Part shown: positions 33,761-44,100 of the stretch, piece by piece
How positions within the stretch are numbered: position 1 is the stretch's first letter
Layout: each line of letters opens with the position of its first letter
NCBI RefSeq assembly: GCF_002234675.1
Contig: NC_019866.2
Coordinates: 11,065,261-11,129,260, forward strand
Origin: Oryzias latipes
Lineage: Eukaryota > Chordata > Actinopteri > Beloniformes > Adrianichthyidae
Reading direction: 5' to 3'
DNA: 64,000 bases
Program-made: the position numbers and the translations under genes
Notes under the pieces: generated by a model
The model's database searches: none
Told to the model about the DNA's origin: nothing
What the model saw: only the letters and a program-made list of their open reading frames with translations

Positions 33761-35447
33761 AATCATCTGCAGCTGTGAGACAAGTCTTTAACAAAGCACA
33801 TCAAGGAGAAAGATTTATTTTTTCCAACTTTTGATCATATTCCAAATCACCTTTTGATTGTTGTTTTTAGAAATTAGGATTCCAACACCATTCATTTTGT
33901 CAAAGCACACCGTATTGAAAGAGACTTGGCACTTTGCCTCCCCACTGATGACTCTAGAGCTTTTACAACAATGAAAACTTTCAAGAGAAACTGAAAATAT
34001 AAGAAAATGCCAAGTAAAAGCAATATGGTGGATAAACGTTGACCAACGTTACACTGAGACTATTAAAAAATAGAATTATTTTTGCTGTAACTTATTTTTC
34101 TCTTAGCAATGATGGATTTATGGGTTGTCTTAACTTCATAAATAAGTTTAAAATGAAAATATTCCATCAAAATAATCTTTGTTTCTAAAAGAAACTCTTT
34201 TGTTTCCAAACTCCCTTTCTGAATTTTATTTTGCTAAAACTGCTGTTTGCCTCAAACCCCACATTACATTTACCTAATTGCAGTTGCTGAGTGTTTTTTT
34301 TTTTCTGTGCATGAACAAAAAACCGATAAGATCATCCTCCCTTATCGCAACAAACGGTCATTATCATAATTATTGAGGCAGACCTAGATTGAAGAGGCGT
34401 TTTCCTCCCCCGTAGCTATTATATCATGACATTAGCATTACAATGTGTTACATTTGTTAACAGTCATGATTTAAAAATAAAATACTGTGTTTGCTTTTGT
34501 TAGACAGACCGTCCCTTTGATAAGAGTTTGAAAAAAACGGTTTTATGTGGAAGTGGATCTTTATATTTATACTTTTTTATTTTAGCCTAAATCTATTGAA
34601 AAAAAAACACTTGAGACATCTGACTGGAACTTGAGAGCGTTTCTTTGACAAGTGCATGATAAACAGCTTTCAATTCCTAATGAATATTCAGATGATCATC
34701 TTTCCAGGTGCAGGTTCACTTAGTGTCTGAATTGTGTAATGATTGTCTGCTTAAAACTAGAATAGAATGATTAAAATGCACATTTCAGGTGAGATTTATC
34801 GTGTTAGAACTGTTTAGGTCAGAAACGGTTTCCCTCAGGCCTTGGAAGGGCTCAAAACTCCAGCTTTGTCCATTTTAGTTTTCCAGTGTGGTTGGATCTT
34901 CTGGAAGGAGCCTAGCATGAGGTACAAATTTGACAGCTGAACTTTAGTATTTTTAATTTTAGTATTTACTACTTAAAGCGGAAGCAGTGTGGGCCTCCTT
35001 ATATTATGCAACATGGGGTCTGTAAATGGGCTTCTGTAAATTTCCATCAATTGCACACTGGCCTTTCAGAAGCCCTCACATCTGCTTTTGTATCCGTTTG
35101 TTGTGGATACTCGACAGCACTTCATTAACCAACATGATGGGTAATCTATACTGCATTTCTGAAGGCGCGGAGGTGGAGATTAGCATCCACTTTCCATTGT
35201 TTTTTTTGTTTTGTTTTTTTTTTTAAGCCTAAAAGGAGAGAAATATTTTGTTATTTGTGCAGTTTATGGTGTAAACGTTCACCAGATGTTTGATCTTATG
35301 CTGCCTGATTGTCATGGGAGGAAAAAGAATCTTAATTATTTTAAGAATGTTTAAGTCAAAACACCAAAGCAAACTTGTTTTTTTTTTGCTTTTAGCATGA
35401 ATTATATTTTTGGAAAAGTTCATTTATTTGTTTACTTTTCAGAAATG

Positions 35448-35745
35448 AATAAAGAATAATAAATTCAACTGTAGGACCACAGATGGCAATAGTGGTTCAG
35501 GTTAAATTAATTTCGAACAGAGATGCTGTTTATTAAATCTCTGTATTCCCACGTTTATCTGTTGTGTATTACAAATTATGGATGTAAAATGAAATGTGTA
35601 TCTCAGGAGGACATGTAGAGGCCATAACTGTTTGTTTTATTCGAAATTTTAACGGGTCCATCATCTTTGCACCTAATCTGTTTTAGCAGTAACTGGCTGT
35701 GTATTCATAAAATGTAACATGTGCTACTGTCAGTAATAAAATAAA
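35448..35745 (+). terminator. hmox2 polyadenylation signals
   Basis: AATAAA at 35448-35453 and a tandem pair at 35735-35745 lie 1.7-2.0 kb past the hmox2 stop on the sense strand. The stretch 33761-35745 has no other gene and reads as a long AT-rich 3' UTR. Shorter forms are possible. Confidence 0.45.
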
Positions 35746-36233
35746 CTCAGTTTTCCTTTTCCCTCCGATTTTCCTTTTAGCAGATTATTTCTAATTTATC
35801 TGAAGGGTTTAGCATAAAATATCATCCAAAATGCAAATTGAAACTTAAACTGTCTTTTAGCTAAGGTTCACACGCTTCAATGCAGAATGTAGTGTGACTG
35901 CTTCCAGATCTAAAATAAGGTGTTTGAACAAGAGTGGGCTGAATAATTGGCCAGTCGGCTCAAATTCTATTTCAAACCAGAAACTGGAAAAAAGGTGTTA
36001 ACTTGACTCAGATCTACTTTTGATCCCTGCATCAGATAATTTAATTTAGCTTAAGTCAATGCCAGCATTTCCAGAGTCAAATAATGTGACACTTTCTTCT
36101 CCACTGTAGACTACAGAAGAGGTTACTACTTTAAACATATTTGAGAAGGACTTTTTCAATATTTTCCTCTGAGAGACAAGAATTCTCTTCAGTTTAATAA
36201 AGCAGCAAAACGATGAGACTGCCCAGGTACAGC

Positions 36234-36239
36234 TTTATT
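36234..36239 (-). terminator. dnaja3 polyadenylation signal
   Basis: TTTATT on the plus strand gives AATAAA in the dnaja3 sense, about 300 bases after the stop codon. It ends the gene tail to tail with hmox2. Confidence 0.55.
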
Positions 36240-36537
36240 TATTCTATACATGAGAGTACTGGGTGCCATGAAGTACAGGTTTGTACAGCCACACTGGCTT
36301 CCACTGACACTTGACAGGAAGAGGAGGTGCAGCCTCTTCGCTGTAGATCCACTGGAACTGAGCAACAAAGCATCTTCTGTGTGTTTTTAGAACAGATCCA
36401 AGTTGGTCATTTTTAAACGATTAATCCAAAAAAAAAAAAAAGAGAGAGACACTTCCTCATTTTTCTGTAAATTCCTTGTGATGCGTCCATGCTGCTTTGC
36501 ATTGTCCTCCCTGCTGTGGTCAGCAGTCGATAAAGAT

Positions 36538-39500
36538 TCAATTCCAAGATCTTTTCCCTGAAAAACATTGGGAAACATTTAGGTTTCAAGAGACACATGT
36601 TAAAGTAAACCAACATGTGTTTATTCAATTACTTGGGGGGGGGGGGGGGGGGGTCAAGTCTCATAGTTTGGTGATAAAATATCTACACTAATTTCTTTTA
36701 AAATTACACACCCTAATCATAAATTGGTCTTTTCCTAGCCACTAACTAATACTGCCCCCATGTGGAGAAAAAAGAACACTGCTTTCAAGATGAAGAAGTC
36801 ACTAAGGATCCATGGTCCAAAATAAAATAAAAAAATAAATAAATGAAGACATTGGCAGTGTGGATCCTCGTACCTGTGCTGGTGGCAGTGACACCATTTA
36901 CTGTCCCCTCTATTTCCGTTTCATCTTCTGCATAGCTGGAAATTAATGCTTTTTGTCTGTCTGTCAAATTCCTGCAAAAACGTACCAGATGTTATTTTAA
37001 TCTCAGGTGAGAGACTGCATGCAGAAAACCTTTCATTGTAAAAACAAGCATCTTACTTGGGTATTTTTATTTTCACATGGATGTAGTGATCTCCAAAACC
37101 ATATCCACTGACACGAGCAATTCCTTTTCCTGAAAGGCGAATTCTGTGGTCTGACTGCATTCCTGCAGGGATCTGAGAAAAATAACAATTGGAAGAAAAA
37201 TCTTTCACTTTTTCTGCAAGTGTAAAATGTATAGAAGGTGGGGTTTTTACTCACAGACAAATTAAGTGTTTCATAAAGGCCTTGTGCTCTGGCCGTGCCC
37301 CCCAGGATGGCTTGTGCCACAGACACGTGAAGATCAGAGTGGATGTCTGCACCGTCCCTCCTGAATATCGGGCTTTTCTGGACCTACATCAAAATTACAT
37401 ATAAAGTCAAAGCTTTAAACAGCTGCACAATGATGTCAATTTTATGGTAACTTAACTCCTCTGATGTGTAACCAAGTATCACTTGCATCAACTATGTCCA
37501 ACTCAACCGTGCATGCTCATACATTAAGATTAAATTGAAGGGGGTAGCGAGTTCATTCAATACAATCATTACCCGAAATGTGATGAAGATCTCTTTTTTT
37601 CCAACCGGCATTCGGACCGTCTGATTATCCTCCACTCCTAAGATGCACAGAAAGAACAGAGTTAGATTTATCAGATGCTGGGAAGGAATGAGATGTTTCT
37701 TTAAGTAAAGAAAAAATCCCTTACTACATCTACATTTGATAATTTATTTAAACGTCCCACTCCAATCATCTTTTGAGCTCTTTTAAAAGTAGTTGCAGTG
37801 CTAGGACAACAACACAATGAATGTTTTGATCAGCTTTATTCGAAACTTTTTACCAAAGTCCTATTTTCTGTTTTTTATGTTTAGACACTTGTTTACAACT
37901 GGCATTTTACATTTTTTTTTCAATATCAAAATTCTTCGAAGTGTGCCTCAAACATTTTGTGCTCATTAGTACCAACAAGAGCATATATGTAGGGTGACTA
38001 TCTTCAGTGGAGACTGACCTGCAGGCACAGGAACCATCACGGTCTTCCTTTGCTTTGTCTGGCCTGTGCCGCGGCAGGAGTTACAGGGAGTGGAAACGAC
38101 CGAGCCTTTGCCACCACAGCGCCGACAAGTTGAGCGCATCACAAATGGGCCTGTATTTATAGTTTCCTGTAGAGAAATAAACATGTTTGAATTAAAAAAA
38201 AAAAAAAAAAAATGTTTAAAGACAGTCTGAAAAAAAAAACAATATGCCAGAGTCCTTACCATGCCAGAGCCGTTGCAACTGTGACAGTGCTGGACCTTGG
38301 TGCCTGGTTCATGGCCCTTACCATCACAGCGCTGACAGGTAGTGTCTATGTTGATGGCTATCTCCTTGTTAACTCCTTTTGCTGCCTGGGTGAATGTCAG
38401 CTCCATGATGTACTGACAAACAAGAGAATCAGAGATGAACCCCGCTTTTTCGCTATAATCCCCATTTTATAATCCCATTTACCTCCTGTGGCTGATCGAA
38501 AATGGCGTTGAAGTCACCGAAACCCCGACCGCCCGAAAACTCTCCAAAGATTTTGCGGAAGAGCTCCTCTGGGTCCACATTGGTGGTCTGTCCGCTCCAG
38601 TAATGCTGGCCTTGACCAGCTTGACCAGCATCAAAGCCTGTCGAGCCATATGTGTCGTACTGCTTCCTCTTCACTTCATCACCAAGGACCTATGAAAGAC
38701 AAAAAGGCCAAGAAAAGTCTTCAATTTCTGCCAAAACTTGAGAAATGCACGTAAAGCCTAAAGAGCGACAAAGACAGACCTCGTAGGCTTCAGCCAGCTG
38801 AGCAAACTTCTCTTTGGCTTGTGGATCATCTTTATTCGTGTCAGGATGATACTTTTTGGCCATCTGGGGAGCAACAAAACCACTGTCAGCTGTTTTGATA
38901 GCAGTGTGGTTAAACGTCACTGAAATCAAACAGCAGCAGACCTGGTAATAGGCTTTCTTGATCTCCTTCTGGGTTGCTGTGCGAGGAACCCCAAGGATCT
39001 GGTAGAAGTCCTGCTTGCTCCTAGAGGGGGTGCTTGTGTGGAATAACAGCGTGGAGACAGCATTTGGCAATTTGACACCTGAAAAATGTCAAGGAGGGCG
39101 AGAGAGCAAGCCATTAGTATTCAGTTATCCAGCAGCTACAGTGAGAATGCTGCTGGACAAGTACAAAGGGGGTCAGAAGGAGCTGCATTAGACTCTTAGT
39201 CGATCTAGAGCAGGGTTTGACACTTAAGGCTCCGGAGCCACGCATGGCTCTTTGGGTTTGAAGAAAAATTCAAACCATTTCAATGAAAAATGGGTTTGTA
39301 GTTGTGGTTATTTTGTTTTAGTTCATTTAGTTTTGTCATTTATGTTTTGATTTTGAACACATCAGATCATTGATAAAAATTTGTGGTAAAAGATTCTAAT
39401 TACTTTCAAAGTGGTTTATTGTTTTTTGTTTTTTTTATTCTACATCAATGTTGTCATATATATAATCCATAGCAAAATACAAAAAATTTTGAAGGCACAC

Positions 39501-40759
39501 CCAAGTCAAAATCCCATGTTTGACTTTGCTTTCGTGCATTTTCTAACATTTTCGGTTCAGCAGGAGGGTCTCATTTGAAACAGGGTGTACTTTATTTGGA
39601 AAGGAACTTGCATGGGCTGTTTGTTATAGGTTAAATTTGTTAAATTTAACACTGTTATAATGCAATTATTTTAATATTCAAAAGGAACATTTTGTAAATG
39701 AATTGTTTCATGGCTACAATAACATAAATTAATGGCATTTTCCTTAACACTGAGGTAGGACTTTGTGGCTCTTGCTGGGTTTTGGTCAGTAAGAAACTGA
39801 TCCAATGGCTCTTTTGGACTGTAGACCCTTGATCTGGGAAAAAGTCTATGACATGGTTTGTATGGAGAAATCTACAGTGGCAGAGAAGTCTGTTGACGTT
39901 GTGCAGGACATGTATGAGAGCTGTCTATACTGTAAGTGTGACAGATCCGTTGAAAGTAAAGGTGCAGTAAAGATCAGCTTTGAGCTCCTTCTGGTTTGTT
40001 GTGATGATGGACAGAGTGGCAGTTTGCACAGGAATATCTGTGGACCATGATGTTTATCTGTATCGTAGCAGCAGCATCTTTACAGGAATAAAGTGTTTAA
40101 TTAGGAATTCAATGGTGTCTCTTTACTTTTGCACTTGAAAAGTCACGTGTGCAACTTTCATTGATTAAAGCATACTACAAGCTAAAAATTTCAAAACATT
40201 TGGCAAAGCATTGCATAAAAAACAAAGAAAAATAACGACATTGACATAATTTAAAAATAAAAATCACATGTCACATGTCAGACAAATTGTTCCAAAAAAG
40301 GTTGCAGAAAGTACAGAACTACAGCAAACATCGATGCTAAACCGGTGTTTGACAACGAGCTGCTAGCTTAGCAAAAACAGATTACATCACTGTACTGTAT
40401 AGATTTAACTCTTTTAAACAATTCTCAGTTAACGAGCCCGAAACATTTTTTAAATTAGTATTCCAACTCGGTCGACTACAAGTGACATCTAACTATCTAC
40501 GGAGAAGTAAACAGAACATTTTTAGCTTAGTTTCAAGGGAGCTAATTTACTTTTCCTCACCTCTCAATGTCAACGCTTTTCCCGCGACGCCGCGCACAAA
40601 GCTCCCTTTACACCATAATCTGTCGGTCCCAAGAGTAGAAAAACGACGGATCTCTCCATTTTCAGGTGAGAAAACTGCACTGGCGATTCTCTGGCGTCCG
40701 GAGGACACCGCAACTGTGATCCAACGTGTGGAACACCGCACAGTTAAGGACGCCATCAT
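36538..40759 (-). CDS. dnaja3: dnaja3, mitochondrial Hsp40 co-chaperone (Tid1), complete, 11 exons
   Basis: Type I J-protein that recruits mitochondrial Hsp70. Coding exons: 40759-40561, 39078-38942, 38863-38780, 38689-38483, 38412-38260, 38166-38019, 37637-37573, 37383-37255, 37172-37057, 36971-36874, 36557-36538, totalling 1356 nt and 451 aa. The N-terminus is a basic presequence with no acidic residue in its first 30 ([18 protein letters not shown]). The J domain has [12 protein letters not shown] and HPD at 118-120. Then come a Gly/Phe region, [11 protein letters not shown], and four CxxCxGxG zinc-binding repeats (starting at residues 235, 252, 274, 288). The C-terminal substrate domains include [11 protein letters not shown] and the SGKGI block. 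It ends TGKRSWN, like the shorter human isoform (from memory, GKRSTGN); I did not find an exon for the longer Lys-rich ending. The start at 40759 precedes a second Met; an upstream in-frame ATG exists but lies in the probable leader. Confidence 0.95.
36635..36653 (+). repeat. G19 homopolymer in the last dnaja3 intron
   Basis: Nineteen consecutive G residues, 78 bases upstream (in dnaja3 sense) of the last exon. It may vary in length, may form a G-quadruplex, and is a likely place for sequencing error. Confidence 0.85.
37748..37830 (+). repeat. TTAA-type miniature element, left-end fragment in a dnaja3 intron
   Basis: TTAAACGTCCCACTCCAATC followed by ATCTTTTGAGCTCTTTTAAA matches the left end of the copies at 52025 and 53770. 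The right end is not recognisable. Confidence 0.5.
39211..39831. mobile_element. hAT-like non-autonomous DNA transposon in dnaja3 intron 1
   Basis: The left end CAGGGTTTGACAC and the inverted right end CAAGGGTCTACAG are imperfect terminal repeats. Near both ends lies GGCTCTTTGG/GGCTCTTTTGG, the subterminal phrase of many vertebrate hAT elements. Flanking 8-mers ATCTAGAG (39203-39210) and ATCTGGGA (39832-39839) may be a worn 8-bp target duplication (5 of 8 match). No transposase frame is seen, so the copy is non-autonomous and old. Confidence 0.65.
39826..40050 (+). mobile_element. LINE reverse-transcriptase fragment in dnaja3 intron 1
   Basis: The frame from 39805 contains [23 protein letters not shown] and [16 protein letters not shown], matching the pattern DLEKAYDRVPR...VAEKYVRVVQDMYE of a common fish non-LTR reverse transcriptase. 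It is short, diverged and truncated at both ends, abutting the hAT-like element. Confidence 0.65.
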
Positions 40760-41168
40760 GCTGACTAAGGCCACTCTCCGGCATGCACTGCGCATGTCAG
40801 GTGTGGAGTGGGCGTCACGCAAAAAAGAAAAAGAAAAACTAAAATTGTTTTACTTTAAAATATTTGTTTTACTTCCTGCAAAATAAATTAAAAACATACT
40901 CAAATAGAAAAATATGTATCCAGAAACAACCCATTAACCTTTGAAATGCGTGAAGAATAAAAGTATTTACATGTTTTAAATTCCGGGGCAACTCCTCTGT
41001 GTGCGGTGCCGAGAATTCCATCAGAAAAAGGAAACTCCGCATCATCGGACAACTCAGTGACACAAACCGAGCATACTCACAGGAGCCAACTGCCGCTGTC
41101 AGCTGAAGCAGCAGCACTCCAACCAGCTCGACATCCGGAAGGCACGAAAGTCAATTTGAGAGCGCAAC
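40760..41168. promoter_or_regulatory. Divergent dnaja3-coro7 promoter with NRF1-like site
   Basis: Only 409 bases separate the start codons of the head-to-head genes dnaja3 (minus) and coro7 (plus). The segment GCATGCACTGCGCATG (40781-40796) holds the NRF1 core TGCGCATG. NRF1 commonly drives nuclear genes for mitochondrial proteins, which suits dnaja3. No TATA box was seen. Human DNAJA3 and CORO7 are also head to head, from memory. Confidence 0.6.
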
Positions 41169-44100
41169 ATGAATCGATTCAAGACATCCAAATACAAAAA
41201 CACCACTCCGAAAATTGCCAAGAAAGATGTGAGTAGCATACGAGCTCCTAGGTAGAACAAGTCTACCGGCTAACAATAGCACTTATTAGCTGAGCCACTT
41301 TGGGTTACGCCTGCTGTCTTCAAGGGATGTTGAACTTCCTTCCTGCATCTGGATGTCTCAAATATAAGAGGACCAGATTTCGAATCCATATGATTGCAAG
41401 ATTTCTTAATCCATGAATGGTATTTGCATTCAGCAGGAGATTGCATGAACTGAAGCTGCTGGCCTCGTTCGGATGTTGTGGTTCGGGGAATTAACTATCG
41501 GACCTGTTAGCATCAGATTACAATAATTCTGTAGGATTTTTAAAAAAATATTTCTGTATTTTTATGGCTTTCGATGTATATTATTTATGTTCCCCACGCA
41601 ATCTGCTGTTTTGTGCAATGCTAGGAATGCACAAAGATGTAGTACCTCTCCAGTCAGTGCACGAACAGCAGGTGGTGTTGTGATCCAATGAATGTTAAAA
41701 CCAGCACTTTATATGGCAGGAAACCATTCCCATGCTGCAGTCATGTGCTTGTGTGTCTGCTGTTGCTTCAAACACTGTGCAAGACTGGACAAGACATTAA
41801 AGCAACTCAAACCATAGTGTATTTGTTCCATTACTTACATAACAACTAAAATAAAAACGACTTTTTTGCAACTGCTCCTCACTTCATCCAAGTAAAACAT
41901 CTATTTAAAAATACATGCACTTATGAAGAGGGCTTTAGGATACACTACTGCATGAATCGGCGCATGAACTGCCGTGCAGAGATGATGGATCTATTAAAAA
42001 GCCCTCTGGTTAAAAAACAAAACACAATGTCTGCCACTTCTTTTGCACTCAGAGGCCAGCTCAGTAAATGTTTGAGCTTGTTGTGTGCAGACACTGCGCT
42101 CATGCTATGCATGCCTTGGTAATGTTATGCAAGAAGTTTGAAGAGTTCTTCACTGTGAAACTGGGAGTCCTTCCTCTTCCCCTCTGCACTTTCTGTGTGC
42201 ATTGAGCTAAATCCTTCCTGTTGTATTGCAGCACTTATTTTCTTTAATTTTATAAATCTTTTTTTGCACTTGGTTACGCACAAAGTGGGATGAACATTAC
42301 TAGATTTCATTTCAATGATTTGTTCTCAAATTTGACCATCTCCTCTATTATGATTCCTTATTCAGTTTAATTATTTTTCCTTAAATCTAGGAATGGATCA
42401 ACAATGTTCGTGGTGGTTCCTTTTCCTGCCAGGGGAACCACATCAAAGCAAGCTCCAAGTTGGTGGCTTTTAATACAGAGCAGGCTGGTATGACTAAAAA
42501 CAGGGTTTTACTACCATTCTTACTTTACTTGGTTAAAGCAAATGTTGTTTTTTTTCTACTTAAATAAGTTTATTTAATTACATACTTTACTGAGATGAAA
42601 TCATACATTTACCTTTTATAACTTGTGTTTGCAGGTGGAGGCATGCTTGGTTTGACCTCAGTCAGACCTGGTTCTGATGGACAATGGACAGTCACGCAGA
42701 TTTCTTGCCATTCTGGTAGTTTTTTTTTTTTTTCCGTTTCTGTTTATTGAAATTGGTGGTAAATGTCTTTTTGGTTTGGCACACAATTGTAATACATGCA
42801 TTTGAAGAATAACATCCCAGAGTTGCATTTTCTTTTTTGTAGTGTCTTTACACATCAAATGCGAAAACCTGAACTTGATAGACTTAATAAATAGGTCAGA
42901 TTTAGTGTGCCATTCATCTGCAAGGAAATTAGACTGTCTGTGTGCAGTTTAAGATGCAGTTTATAAACTGACCTGCTGCTTTTTTCTCTTCTATGTCAGA
43001 TCTTGTGACTGATATGGACTTTAATCCGTTTGACGATTGTATCCTAGCCACCTGCTCCGCGGATGAAACGGTGAGCTATTTAATCGTTTAACCCTTGTGC
43101 TATCTTAGATGACCCCACCCTTACATTGACGTGTTCTCCCTACCATGACAAAGGTGGATAAAGGTGGAAAGATTTCATGTAATCCATGGACACCAGTGAA
43201 GATCACAAATCATTGAAGAAAAAAGGTTCAGTGCACTGTCTAGTTGGTCTAGATGACCCAACTCCCAATGTTAAAGTGCCTAGGATAGCACAAGGGATGA
43301 TGTATGTAAAGAAATTTAAGCCTAAATGTACATTTCTGAGTATTTCTTTTTTCAAGTCATTGTGAATCAGGAGCAGACAAAAAGTGTTGGAAAAAGCCGG
43401 GAGCGGTGACTTAAGGTGCTACTTTTGGCAAGCTGAATGTAGCACTAAAATTATAATAATCATAATCAAATGGTTTAAAAATAGATCAAAGATGAACGGA
43501 GTGAGATTTTAATCGCATTTCTTTCTTTTTTAGCTGAAAAGTTATATTTTTTCATAAAGGTGGTTAGTGAGGAATTGAACTAAAAACTTGCAACCTTTTC
43601 CTTGTTTCATGTCCAGGTGAAGCTGTGGCACTTGTGTGATCCAGAGCACCAGCAGCCAAGCGATCCGAGCCTGACGTTAAATCCAGGTCAAGGGAGGCTG
43701 GAGCTGGTGCAGTTTCATCCCACCTGCTCTGGCCTTCTTGCTGTTGCCACCACCAAGTCTCCTCTGATTTGGGATACCAGTCGAAAAGATGCACCTCTAG
43801 CAGGTAAATGGAGAGTAGGAACTACACTCGGACTGAAGGGGAAAAGTTGGTTTTAAAAATATTTCACTTGCAAGCTACCTAAATTTGTCTGGCTCATCAT
43901 GTACCGTGTCTTTGAATGTAACATTTCAGTCTTTGTCAGTTGATCTACATGTTATGTTTCTGTCTGTGACATAATTACATGACGTAGTGAAGTGGGGAGT
44001 TGCTGTTTTAATTTTTATATTTTGAGAATGCATGACTGACACTTCCTACGTTTTACAGCCCTGTGGCTCTGTCTAAGTTCTGGAGCAGCAGAGGTAATGT

